Source of the DNA: Lachnospira sp.
GTDB lineage: Bacteria; Bacillota; Clostridia; Lachnospirales; Lachnospiraceae
DNA: 64,000 bases
Direction of reading: 5' to 3'
NCBI GenBank assembly: GCA_017621205.1
Contig: JAGATQ010000051.1
Span: 90,065 to 154,064, forward strand
In this document: positions 51,745-61,500 of the stretch, in pieces
Numbering within the stretch: the stretch's first letter is position 1
Layout: every line of letters begins with the position of its first letter
Program-made: the position numbers and the translations under genes
The notes under the pieces: generated by a model
The model's database searches: none
The model's input: the letters and a program-made list of their open reading frames with translations, nothing else
What the model was told of the DNA's origin: nothing

Positions 51745-52650
51745 CTATTTAAACAACAACTGTTCACTCTTATCAGAAAGAAATTTCTCACTAATCAAAT
51801 CATAATAATTTTGTGCACTATTAATTCCTAAATCACTTAATTTTTCTATGCTAGTCTTGTCAACCTTATCTAACGCAACTTCTCCTGTTGGAACAGTTTC
51901 CTCAATTCTTATATAATTATCACCAATTATCAATTTACAAATATTAGATGCGTACTGATTTTCTGCATTCATAAAACATTTCTGAAGTATCAAAAAGTTT
52001 GACAGCCCCATCTTTTCTTTTCCTGTTGTTTGCTTTCCACTAGTAACACTTCCTATATTTAATATCACTATATCTTCTTTATTCCAATCACACCGTGTAA
52101 TACCTTCAACTAAAGCAATTAATGATGGATTATTTGCTCCAACACCTCCATCTACATATACTCCACCGCTCATTTTATAAGGACTAAAATATATAGGAGC
52201 CGCTGTAGTTGCCAAAAGAACTTCATGCATTTTCTTATCTTTATCAAAATACAAATCCACAGCATGTGGTGTTTTAAAAATTTGCACTGCATCAGTATTT
52301 AAATTATATGTTGGTATCAATAACCTCGTTCTTGCGTCATTCATTTTCTTATCATCAAATATTTTTTTTAACTCATTTTTTAATGGTTGCGTACTATATT
52401 TTCCTCTAAACAATTTCCAATGTTCCTTGGGAAAAATTTCCTTTCCCTTATCCATATATAATTCTAAAATCTCATGTGCTGGAATTTTAATTGATAATGC
52501 CGCAGCTATTATAGCTCCCGTTGATGTACCCGCCAACATGTCAAAGTAATCACATATATTCCCGCCACAAAGTCTCTCAATCTCAGTCAATAAACTAGCA
52601 GCATACACACCTTTAATCCCACCACCATCTATAGCTAAAATTTTTTTCAT
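51745..52650 (-). CDS. Patatin-like phospholipase (CapV-like)
   Basis: About 301 aa from MKKILAIDGGGIKGVYAASL. Oxyanion hole DGGGIKG (8-14), nucleophile S43 in GTSTG (41-45) and catalytic D167 in VYVDGGVGANNPS, so the Ser-Asp dyad is intact. Patatins release fatty acids from phospholipids; close homologues serve as membrane-degrading effectors of CBASS (CapV), activated by cyclic nucleotides. It is the first gene of the minus-strand operon that contains the GGDEF-like protein. The start is uncertain because a good GGAAGGAG lies too far upstream; longer frames add up to 24 residues. Confidence 0.85.
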   Translation of the reverse strand: MKKILAIDGGGIKGVYAASLLTEIERLCGGNICDYFDMLAGTSTGAIIAAALSIKIPAHEILELYMDKGKEIFPKEHWKLFRGKYSTQPLKNELKKIFDDKKMNDARTRLLIPTYNLNTDAVQIFKTPHAVDLYFDKDKKMHEVLLATTAAPIYFSPYKMSGGVYVDGGVGANNPSLIALVEGITRCDWNKEDIVILNIGSVTSGKQTTGKEKMGLSNFLILQKCFMNAENQYASNICKLIIGDNYIRIEETVPTGEVALDKVDKTSIEKLSDLGINSAQNYYDLISEKFLSDKSEQLLFK

Positions 52651-53434
52651 TTCACACACTATAACAAGCATTTTTATAATAAATGCACTCGTCCTATCTC
52701 CTTCCAACTCAGAATCCAACAAAAATCAATAAAACAAAAGTATGTTCGCATTTCTTTTATAAAGAATCTTTGTTTTTTTGTTTACATTATTACTCCAGCT
52801 AATTTCGCATCTCGCAGTGCAAGAAACTTTTAATTTAATCAATAACGTTACATTCCCCTAAATACTTTTTCAATCCATTTACAAATTTACTAATATATAG
52901 ACCAACTACAAAAGAATAGTGTACCTAACCAGACACAAAAATAATACCCACCCATCCTTCTCATAATATTTTCCCCAATCAAACAATGTTGTCACATTAT
53001 AACGCCTCATTGTCAAGGAGAACATTAACAACCATAAATAACTCTGTATCTTTTTTCAAAATAAGTAAAAGCAGTATCTATTTTATTACTAAAACGATTT
53101 TACCATCTAATAATCAGTATCGAAATGCTTCTATACTCATTTATATATTTATACAATGCATACCCTTTCCTAAGTGTTTTCCGCTATAACCTTATATACT
53201 GTTCATAAAAGCACCCTTCAACGCTTTACTAATTAAGACTTTACTTATTTTATCATATATTTCATCTTTATGAAAGCAAAAATTGACATTTTTCATTAAT
53301 TTTAGATAAAATTCATTAGTAAAGTATATTATAAACCCATCTATTTCTACTCTACCCCCCATGCAACCGTTCTCAATCTTCGATAATCAGCAACCCATTC
53401 CGCTCCATTTCAAAGAACACCCCTCGTTAATTCT
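52651..53434. other. AT-rich stretch without intact genes
   Basis: 784 bp with many stops in all frames. On the minus strand about 52930-52990 reads VTTLFDWGKYYEKDGW, a fragment like the chloramphenicol acetyltransferase remnant at 57.1 kb. It probably also contains the promoter of the patatin operon, though I cannot point to it. I see no RNA gene. Confidence 0.5.
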
Positions 53435-53929
53435 TCAACCAAATTCCGCCACCGTAGGAAAATTGAATTTAGGTTGGTATTCATAACCCAGAGTGTTACA
53501 AACCTTTACAAAAGCAGTTTCAATTGTTGCAACATTTCCATTGGCACCAAACTCACACACCAATAATCCGTGCGGTTTCAGAACCTTATGTATATTTTTC
53601 AACAAGGTATTATGGTCACTAATCCAATGAAATACAGCATTGGAAAAAACAACATCAAATTCATGTTCAAAGGGTAAAGCAAGTGCGTCACATATCTTAA
53701 ATTCAATGTTACTAAATTGTTTTTTGGCTTTATCTATCATACTCTGTGAACTATCAACACCTACAATCTTATTACAATAATCAGCCAACTGAATAGTAAG
53801 AGTACCTGTCCCACAACCTAAATCCAATATAGCTTGTTTATCATTCTTAGGCACAAATTCTAATAAATCCTTTCCATATTCAGCTACAAAACCATGACTT
53901 TTATCATATAATGTTGAATTCCATTCCAT
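53435..53929 (-). pseudogene. Class I SAM methyltransferase (trans-aconitate methyltransferase-like), C-terminally truncated
   Basis: About 164 aa from MEWNSTLYDKSHGFVAEYGK, with motif I AILDLGCGTGTLTIQLADYC, VVGVDSSQSMIDKAKKQF-type acidic loop and FDVVFSNAVFHWISDHNTLL. It stops after KFNFPTVAEFG, where full-length relatives run about 250 aa. The bases after the stop code for no matching continuation. AAGGAG lies 9 nt before the chosen ATG. A short functional form cannot be excluded. Confidence 0.65.
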
Positions 53930-54123
53930 GTGCATACGCTCCTTAAAATTTATTTGCTTTATCACTGTAACCCACACCTCCTCAATACACCCTGTAACGT
54001 TCTCATTTGAAAACAGATATATCGGATGAAAGAATACAATATGAGCTCTTGGATTACACTATACACAATACATTGTAGCCTGGCAAGCAATTTCAAAAAG
54101 CTGCTACACTTTAGTGAGCCTTA

Positions 54124-54152
54124 GTGACATTATGATTTTATTATGGTATAGT
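54124..54152 (+). promoter_or_regulatory. Putative sigma-A promoter of the AbrB-like gene
   Basis: GTGACA (54124-54129), a 17-bp spacer and TATAGT (54147-54152), 36 bp before the start codon of the plus-strand gene. Confidence 0.5.
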
Positions 54153-54187
54153 AGACTTCCGATTTAAGAAAAAGGAGTTGATAATAT

Positions 54188-54613
54188 ATGCCTCAAATGA
54201 ACAAGGGCAGTAAATTTATTTTTGGAAAGTCACTGATACGGAAGGATTTAACAATACATCTTCCGACGCAAGCGATTAGAGAATACAACGCTACAACAGA
54301 AGGAAAGATTTATCTCTTTACTGGAAGTAAAGTCACTGGTGGTTTTTGTGTGACAAGAAAAGGATTATTAGAACCATCAAAATTAGGACACATTCTTACT
54401 GATAATCCGGATTTACAACAATACCAGATCGCAGAGGGCGAATTTATCCAATATAAAGGGCGGTCATACTGTTGGATTAGTATCTCAGAAAATGGTACGA
54501 TTCAATTCAATGAGGAAATAATGGAATTCCTCAATTTGAATATTGGAATGAAATTATTATCTATTAGAAGCAGTGATATTGCTTTCACAATGGGGCGAAA
54601 GGACCGTTATTAG
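54188..54613 (+). CDS. Putative AbrB/SpoVT-like protein
   Basis: A 141-aa protein with two segments that look like swapped-hairpin strands of AbrB-type DNA-binding domains: SLIRKDLTIHLPTQAIREYN near the start and NGTIQFNEEIMEFLNLNIGM near the end. Between them is a Gly/Lys-rich block (TGSKVTGGFCVTRKGLLEPS). The DNA-binding role is inferred from pattern only. AAGGAG precedes the ATG. It is the only intact plus-strand gene between 31.8 kb and the right end. Confidence 0.6.
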   Translation: MPQMNKGSKFIFGKSLIRKDLTIHLPTQAIREYNATTEGKIYLFTGSKVTGGFCVTRKGLLEPSKLGHILTDNPDLQQYQIAEGEFIQYKGRSYCWISISENGTIQFNEEIMEFLNLNIGMKLLSIRSSDIAFTMGRKDRY

Positions 54614-54650
54614 AAAAGGCGGAAAACTATGATGGCAAAATCACTTTATA

Positions 54651-55157
54651 TTAATTTCTCCTCAATTCCATTTCCATACATTTCCAAACCTCCCCCATAC
54701 AACAGTAGCTTTCTACCTCTTGTAATTCTACTGTTCGAAATCCACAGGATTTATAACATTCTATGGCAACCATATTATTTTCAAAAACACCTAATGATAT
54801 TTTTTTCACCTTGATGAAATCAAAAGCATACTCTATCGCTAAAGAAAGCATTTCTTTGCCATAGCCTTTTCCACGTTTCATATCGTCAACAATCACAAAA
54901 CCAAGCCGGATTTCATCATGGTTATGTTCATCGGGAAAACGCATCGTAAAATGTCCTATTATTCCGGTGTCATCAAACGCTGTCATACCCCATATATTTT
55001 CATTGTCCTTATCCCTATCATAATACAAATTCATATCCTCAGCAGTGATAGGATATTTCTCATAACGGTCTGCACTCCATTGGTGAAAAGCATACTCACT
55101 TTTGAGCCATTTCGTTATTGTTTGTGCATCGCAAGCCTTATATGGTCTTAATCTCAA
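54651..55157 (-). CDS. GNAT-family N-acetyltransferase
   Basis: A 168-aa GNAT: MRLRPYKACDAQTITKWLKS, RLGFVIVDDMKRGKGYGKEM (acetyl-CoA loop) and ISLGVFENNMVAIECYKSCG. Resembles RimJ/RimL-type acetyltransferases. Substrate unknown. It converges with the AbrB-like gene. Confidence 0.87.
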   Translation of the reverse strand: MRLRPYKACDAQTITKWLKSEYAFHQWSADRYEKYPITAEDMNLYYDRDKDNENIWGMTAFDDTGIIGHFTMRFPDEHNHDEIRLGFVIVDDMKRGKGYGKEMLSLAIEYAFDFIKVKKISLGVFENNMVAIECYKSCGFRTVELQEVESYCCMGEVWKCMEMELRRN

Positions 55158-55224
55158 TCACAACAACCTCCTAAAAATTTATTTTACACTTTTTACAACA
55201 AAAATGCTGTTGCATTCTATCTTG

Positions 55225-55476
55225 TCACAAAGTATGGGTGAATTTTTCGCACACCTCACATATCCCCAACTCATTGACTTTTAATGGATTAAAATATTTT
55301 CTTATGTTTTGGGCAGATACAGTGGAAAATTCACCCTGCCCCAAATTTCTTGTTAATTTTTCCGGCATATCGGGATTATATCCCATGCTTCCACAACAAA
55401 TACATATGTTAATCCACTTCTTCAACTTCGGATATTCCCTTAAATAATCTAATCCCTCACCATAGCTAGATTTCAT
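55225..55476 (-). CDS. Small zinc-ribbon-like protein of unknown function
   Basis: An 83-aa protein with four cysteines in two pairs (ICICCGSMGYNP and GICEVCEKF), likely a zinc site. YLREYPKLKKWINICICCGS is the most characteristic part. No function known. GGAGAG precedes the ATG. Confidence 0.6.
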   Translation of the reverse strand: MKSSYGEGLDYLREYPKLKKWINICICCGSMGYNPDMPEKLTRNLGQGEFSTVSAQNIRKYFNPLKVNELGICEVCEKFTHTL

Positions 55477-55552
55477 CTAACTCTCCTTTACTATAACATA
55501 GATTCACACATCTTCTATGCCATTCTTTTTCAACCTGAACTTGCTTTGTCAC

Positions 55553-55864
55553 TTATTTTAACTGTTTTTTCTCTCCCCTATGTGCCGTTATTATAGTATA
55601 GCTATGGGCATTTACTGTAATAACAATGTCATCTACATTGACATACCAGTTTTTCCCTCTTCTTGTAACAAGAGCATGAATCGAATTGATTTTATCTTTA
55701 CACCATGCAACAACATCATCTGTATCCAAAGACAGATTTCTTTTTATTCGTACTATCCCCAACTCCGTAGTGTGTAATTTATCTAAATGATTGAACAGCT
55801 CCAAGCTGGAATCTGTATTTTCACCTTTTTGCATACTGTCAACTAAAACAACCATTTTACCCAT
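55553..55864 (-). CDS. DUF3781 family protein
   Basis: A 103-aa protein matching DUF3781: LHTTELGIVRIKRNLSLDTD, DVVAWCKDKINSIHALVTRR and VDDIVITVNAHSYTIITAHR. Small cytoplasmic protein of unknown role, common near acetyltransferases and toxin-like genes in Firmicutes. Confidence 0.85.
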   Translation of the reverse strand: MGKMVVLVDSMQKGENTDSSLELFNHLDKLHTTELGIVRIKRNLSLDTDDVVAWCKDKINSIHALVTRRGKNWYVNVDDIVITVNAHSYTIITAHRGEKKQLK

Positions 55865-55919
55865 CCCTTTACTCCTCCTTTGTATTTATGAGCCTTCTCA
55901 ACAAAGCAAAAAATCACAC

Positions 55920-56576
55920 TTACGAATGTATCTTATTTTTAATACGCAGACATGCTTCTATATGCATAATCCAATGCCTTGAAAATGGCATTTGAATTAA
56001 CCCACGAATGTCCTTGTTACACCAATAATCAATCAACCAAATTGCATTTTCATCTGTACTAACAACTTGCAAGGATTTTAAATATTCTTTTCTTTCCTCT
56101 GATATTTTCTGTTTCAATTTGTCATAATATAAGTTTTTGATTATCTTTTCGGTGCTTTCCTTTACTTCAAAAATATAAGAATACAATTCTTGCAAATTAA
56201 GCTGTTTTGAAAAGTCTGCAATCTGTTGTTTTACAAGCTCATTCCCTGTTGTGATGATAGGCGAATTGATGCGTTCTTGATAGTTGCCAGCAAAAAAAAC
56301 TTGTTCCTCCTCACTTATCAATACATGTGCAACGATATCTTCTATACGAAAAATATGCCAAATTGAATAAGCAATCGTTTTGCTCTGATAACCATCTGCA
56401 TTAATAAAGGGAATTGCATCAAATTCCTCTCGATTTAATTCATCACGGAAAGATATTAGGGTTTGAATTAACTGATTTCGTAAATCAAATAAAGTATCGA
56501 TACCCACTTCATAAGTATCTTTCTTTTTTATTTGTATTTGCATTGTTTTATTAAGTTCAGACCATTCCTTATTCAC
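55920..56576 (-). CDS. DinB-like helical protein
   Basis: About 219 aa. The start is TTG or GTG; GTG at 56574-56576 has GGAGG at 9 nt. An all-helical protein with SIWHIFRIEDIVAHVLI and MPFSRHWIMHIEACLRI, whose histidines sit like the metal ligands of DinB-fold proteins. Enzymatic activity is unknown; DinB proteins often act in thiol or detoxification reactions. Confidence 0.65.
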   Translation of the reverse strand: MNKEWSELNKTMQIQIKKKDTYEVGIDTLFDLRNQLIQTLISFRDELNREEFDAIPFINADGYQSKTIAYSIWHIFRIEDIVAHVLISEEEQVFFAGNYQERINSPIITTGNELVKQQIADFSKQLNLQELYSYIFEVKESTEKIIKNLYYDKLKQKISEERKEYLKSLQVVSTDENAIWLIDYWCNKDIRGLIQMPFSRHWIMHIEACLRIKNKIHS

Positions 56577-56594
56577 AATCAATTACCTCCACCA

Positions 56595-57068
56595 TTATCC
56601 CAGCTCTATTCCTTTTTCTCTGCACCAGTTTATATATGCTTCTCTGCCAAAAAAATCACCTACATCACCACACAAATGGAATCCATTCTCACTTACTATA
56701 AATGGCAGAGGATTATCCCAAATCGATGTTGTGCCTATATTTCCAATTACAGGCAGATTTGATTTATTGCGGGTAGTATAGATATCAATGCATAATTTAT
56801 TACGCCATGGAATTTTCTTCTCTCCCTGTTTGAAGTAAGTTAAAAACGTCATTGGTTTCAATGTGTTTATGTCGATATCATCCAACGTTACTTCAAACTG
56901 AAATAAAAGAGGGGTAATTGCAATATGACACATTGGATAAGACCAACACCCCTTTGATAATTCCATTTTTTCACCATCATCCAAAACTACAGCGATTCCA
57001 TAAAAGCCCTTCTCCGGATTAGTACGGATAACATCTCCTTTACAAAACAAACTGTATTTTTTACTCAT
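56595..57068 (-). CDS. Unknown protein, possibly immunity-like
   Basis: A 157-aa protein (KYSLFCKGDVIRTNPEKGFY, GIAVVLDDGEKMELSKGCWS) of mixed strands and helices. The opening with GD and GFYGIAVVL faintly recalls Imm26-type immunity proteins, but I would not rely on it. Its ATG overlaps the stop codon of the acetyltransferase remnant (ATGA), so it was once the second gene of that unit. Confidence 0.55.
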   Translation of the reverse strand: MSKKYSLFCKGDVIRTNPEKGFYGIAVVLDDGEKMELSKGCWSYPMCHIAITPLLFQFEVTLDDIDINTLKPMTFLTYFKQGEKKIPWRNKLCIDIYTTRNKSNLPVIGNIGTTSIWDNPLPFIVSENGFHLCGDVGDFFGREAYINWCREKGIELG

Positions 57069-57205
57069 AATATATGTCTCATCTCACTTTCGACAAAGTA
57101 TTTTCCCCAGTCAAACAACGGTGTTGCGTTATCCTTCTTGTCAGAATTCGTATGGGAAATATGGGTATATGTCACCCATGGCATAGGAGAACATTGAAAT
57201 ACATC
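57065..57205 (-). pseudogene. Chloramphenicol acetyltransferase-like remnant
   Basis: About 46 readable residues on the minus strand: FTGLLGNDVFQCSPMPWVTY, THISHTNSDKKDNATPLFDW and GKYFVESEMRHIL. The SPMPWVTYTHISHT and PLFDWGKYF blocks are those of CAT-type acyltransferases, lying N-terminal to the catalytic HHA-x2-DG motif, which is missing. Both ends are lost. A similar fragment lies near 52.95 kb. Confidence 0.65.
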
Positions 57206-57235
57206 ATTGCCAAGCAGTCCAGTAAATTATTGCTT

Positions 57236-57997
57236 TTATTCTTCTTTATCATTTTCCCTTGTTTTTACACTTATACTGAAAACATCTTTACCAAAACGAT
57301 TAAATATGACAAATGTATTTCCATGCCATTCCGCCTTTGCATATAAACGACTGCCCAACCTATCTACATACCGAGTGTCATCACTGATTGCTTCTTGGCA
57401 GTAACTATTTCCTTTTCGATCTGCAATTTTAACATACCACCCTTCCCCTGTTTCGGCAGAAAGAGTTCGATATACATATGCAGTTAACCCAATGTTCTTA
57501 ACTCGCTTTGTCAGCTTATCAATACATTCCTGCCGTACAAACTGGTTACTAATGATATTTTCAAATGCATCCTCTATCTTCTTTGTTACTTCTTCAGAAC
57601 AGTGACTTCGTTGTGCAATATCTAATAGAGCATTTCTTAAAATCTCCCAAATAACCATTGGCTCAGTATTGGTATCTGCTTTCTCAATCGCATTTATTTC
57701 CTCCTGTTCCAAATAATATATTGAAATATTAAAGTTATGATCGCAAATATATTTTTCCTTCCCTGAAGCAAGACGAATCTGATGGGCACAAATAGTTATC
57801 TTACCACTTCCATCAATGTCGGTCCCTTTAAGCTCTTCTTCTATCATACGGCACATATAAAAACTTCTATTATACAGAGGCGGTTGGTTTTTAATTCGTT
57901 TGCGATGTAAATAGTTACTTTTAGTATATATCGGCAGTGATTCCTCTTTCTTTTCAGCTTTCTTATCTCCTTCAAGTACCAACGTGTGAAATTTCAT
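57236..57997 (-). CDS. Unknown 253-aa protein
   Basis: A soluble protein with no recognised domain; YNRSFYMCRMIEEELKGTDI, SGKITICAHQIRLASGKEKY and LTKRVKNIGLTAYVYRTLSA are visible, followed by GWYVKIADRKGNSYCQEAIS. GGAGG precedes the ATG. Just upstream on the same strand is the tail of another frame (DSVNDWSEFVEILRYMEEII), perhaps a truncated gene that overlaps the start. Confidence 0.55.
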   Translation of the reverse strand: MKFHTLVLEGDKKAEKKEESLPIYTKSNYLHRKRIKNQPPLYNRSFYMCRMIEEELKGTDIDGSGKITICAHQIRLASGKEKYICDHNFNISIYYLEQEEINAIEKADTNTEPMVIWEILRNALLDIAQRSHCSEEVTKKIEDAFENIISNQFVRQECIDKLTKRVKNIGLTAYVYRTLSAETGEGWYVKIADRKGNSYCQEAISDDTRYVDRLGSRLYAKAEWHGNTFVIFNRFGKDVFSISVKTRENDKEE

Positions 57998-58160
57998 TAA
58001 TAATTTCCTCCATATACCTCAATATTTCGACAAATTCTGACCAGTCATTCACACTATCATAAATAATATACCATGTCACTTCATATAATTCCACATTTTC
58101 CGCTAATTAAAATGCGGAGCAGTTTTGATTTGCTGGTTCACACCTTTTAACAGATAAAAA

Positions 58161-58184
58161 GAGCAGGTCAGTCTCTACCTGCTC
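58161..58184 (-). terminator. Terminator after the DUF2828 remnant
   Basis: GAGCAGGT (58161-58168) pairs with ACCTGCTC (58177-58184) around an 8-nt loop and is followed by TTTTT on the minus strand. Confidence 0.8.
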
Positions 58185-58216
58185 TGATGTGAAAATTATA
58201 CAGTATATTATTTTAA

Positions 58217-58516
58217 TTATGCACACAAACGTCCAATTTGCTCATACCTCTCTGTATTTAACTGCTCTAACAAACAGGCATACGGGTCCAACTGGTTACT
58301 CAAAATCATCTTACACACATTGGCCGAAAATCCGCTGACCAGTGCCACTCCATACTCATTCTCACGAACCGGAATCACATTGGTACGGCTATTGCAGTTC
58401 CAGAATACCAGTTTCGGCATTTGGTAGTCATACCGGGAATAACGGTATTGTCGAGTCTCTCCCCTATGCAAACACATCTTTATTGACCTCATATCTCTTT
58501 TCTCCCAAATGACCAA
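58217..58516 (-). pseudogene. DUF2828 (TROVE/VWA-like) C-terminal remnant
   Basis: 99 codons whose second half, QMPKLVFWNCNSRTNVIPVR then ENEYGVALVSGFSANVCKMI and DPYACLLEQLNTERYEQIGR, is the C-terminus of DUF2828 proteins, which are normally 500-600 aa and contain a von Willebrand factor A-like region. The first 30 codons are unrelated. The terminator of the original gene is still in place. Confidence 0.7.
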
Positions 58517-58578
58517 CGGATGTTATCAGGTTTGCTTTGCAAACCTGATAACATCCGCCAACTTATACTCCCTGTACA

Positions 58579-61500
58579 TTAAATCTTTTTAATTATTATC
58601 TTCTTGCCCTGGCCCTTATTCTTCAAAAGCTTCTTGTAAGCTGCCAGCTTCTTCGCAGGTACCTTAATCGTTGCCGTGCTCTTAATTCCCTTGAAGGCAT
58701 TCTTGCCTACCTTCCTGAGCTTTTTAGACTGAATCGTAATTGTACCCAGCTTCTTACACTTGTTAAAAGCACTGCTTCCAATTGATGTTACATCCTTCGG
58801 TATCGTAATCTTCTTTAACACTGCACAACCGTTAAATGCTTTTACACCAATCGTCTTTAGCTTAATGCCGGACTGGAAGGTCACCGCTGCCAGCTTTTTA
58901 CAACCATCAAAGGCACTGTCCTTAATTGTCACCACTGACTTTGGAATAGTTATCTTTGTCAGGGCACTGCACTTGTAAAATGCCTTTTTCCCAATTGTCT
59001 TTACCCTGGAAGGCTTTTTGAAGGTAACTGTCTTTAGTGATGCACAGCCTTCAAAGGCACTGTTGCCAATTGTCCATATGCAGTTGCCAATCGTTACTTT
59101 CTTCAGTTTCTTATTATTCTTAAAGACGCCGTCTGCAATGGATACCACTCTGTATTCCACGTTGTCTACCGTAATGGTATCCGGTATGATAAATTCCTGT
59201 ACGCCCGCATCCACAGAACCGGTATAGATAACTGCCGGTGAGGTATCCTTATCCTCTCTGTCAATACTTGCCGGATCCACGACAGTGAACTGTGCCTTGC
59301 TCTGGTCATCGGTCAACTCTGCACCTATCTCCTTCGGCGGTATAGGTTTCGGGGTCTCTTCCTGCGGAAGCTTGGCAATCGTCTCTGTCTTTGTCTCACC
59401 GCAGACTGTGCAGGTATAGGTCTTTATACCCTCTGCCTGTGCGGTTGCCACAACTGTTACCTCGCCTGCATTCCAGTTGTGTGCTTCTATCACCACATCG
59501 TTACAGCCGCACATCTTCTTATGGGTATCCTTATCGTTCTTTATCCACTCGCCATAGACATGCTCATGCGGAAGCTTGGCAAGCGTCTCTGTCTTCTCAG
59601 TGCCACACACCGTACAGTGATAGGTTATGGCACCCTCCGTGGTCTCCGTCGGTGCAGTTATCACCTCACCTGCATCCCACATATGCGGTTCGTACCTGCC
59701 TGTCGGTTGTCCGCAGCCCTTACACATCTCCACATGGATATCTGCATTCTTCTTTACCCAGACATTTTTATGATTATGGCTGTCTGAAATCTTTGCCAGA
59801 GGGGACACCTTCGTGCCGCCGCAGGTCTTACAGGTATAAGTAATCTCACCCTTCTCTGTCGTTGTCGCTGGTTTTGTGATAAAGCCCTCATTGAAGTCGT
59901 GGAGTTCGGTTACCGTCTCGCCGCACGCACAGGTCTTTTTATGGTTCTTTTCTCCATCAGCCACCCAGTCTCCATAGACATGCTCATGCTTTGGAATTGT
60001 TTCTGTCTTCGTCGCCTCACATTTTGTACATGTGTATACTTTTTCCCCGACCGTAGCCTCTGTTGCCGATACTGTCACCACACCCTCATCCCAGTTATGC
60101 TCTTCTGTCAATTCCTTATCGCCGTAAATACATACGCCTGTGTGGTGAATGCCGTCATCTGCTGCAACCCAATCGCCAAAGCTGTGCTCATGTGCTTCTG
60201 TGAGCTTGGGCAGCACAGTCTGCTTCACTGCACCGCAGACAGTACATTGATACTGCATAATACCTGTCTCTTCTATGGTTGACGGTTTCAAAACGGTTCC
60301 CTTATTCCATGTATGCACTGCTCTTGCCATCATGGAACCACAGCTACACGCTTTCCAGTGATATGTCTCATCATAGGTGTATTCTTCACTATATTGGTGC
60401 TCATGGACCAGCTTCGGAAGCACCTCTTCCTTGCTCCTTCTGCAGACAGTACACCAATAGGTCTTAATACCAGTCTCCGTCTCCGTCGGCTCCTGTGTCA
60501 CCATTCCCGCATCCCATGTATGTGCCGCTCTATCCTTTTCATCGCCACACCTACATATCTTCCAATGCTCAAAAAAACTGTGTGACCAGCCGCCAAATTC
60601 ATGCGTATGCCCTGTCGGAAGCTTATTAATCTCCCTCGTCTTCGTCGCCTTACACGTCACACAGGTATAGGTTTTAACGCCCTCCGTGGTCTCCGTCGGC
60701 GACACTGTCACCCTGCCTGCATCCCACTCGTGCCCTTTTGTTACAGAATTACCACCGCAGTCCTCGCATTTTCCAGTGTGGGTATCTGCACCATCCGATG
60801 TCCAGACATAGTCTTCAGAATGCACAGCTTCTTCTTCATATCCGCATACGCACTCATGGCAATGCCTGCTGCCATCTTCTGTTGGCTTCCACTTGCCATA
60901 GCCGTGTGCAGCTTCATTTGCCCGCTTACCGCAGGAGCATTCATCCCAATGTCCCTTTGCATCATAAGAATAGAAAATATAAACATGCTGCTCTATCTCT
61001 ATTCTCTTTCCGCAGCTGCACTCTCTCCAGTGGTTGACCTCGTCTGACCGCTTGACATAGACATGCTCTGCAGTCTGCTTCTTCAAACCACAAACGTTGC
61101 ACGCCTGCCAATGGTAATCTGCATCATACACGGTCTTCCATGTATGAGTGCCCAACTGCTTCTTGTATCCGCAGACTGTACACTCTTTCCAATGCAGCCC
61201 TGTCTCCTCATCGGTCTTCCAGTCGGTAAAGGTATGGACCTCTCTTGTCTCTGCAAACTCATATCTGTCCCCGTCATCACAGACATCCCAGTGCTCAGTT
61301 TCATCATAAGCCTTAAGATGCTCTTTATTCGTATGCGGAGGCTCATTCTTCGGCAATACCTCCTCCTTCGTCTCGCCACAGGCGATACAGGTATATACGT
61401 TTAAGCCGGTCTTTAATTCCGTCGGTGACACTGTCACGACACCGGCATCCCATGTATGGTCTGCCATAATCTCCTTGCTGCAGTCCTCACAAACCTCCTT

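Noticed and set aside
45500..52650. Calling the operon a CBASS or a type III CRISPR-like system
   Set aside because: There is a patatin and a GGDEF-like protein, but no CD-NTase (GS-x(n)-DxD motif), no SAVED/TIR effector, no Cas10 or other Cas protein. The similarity is kept as a hypothesis only.
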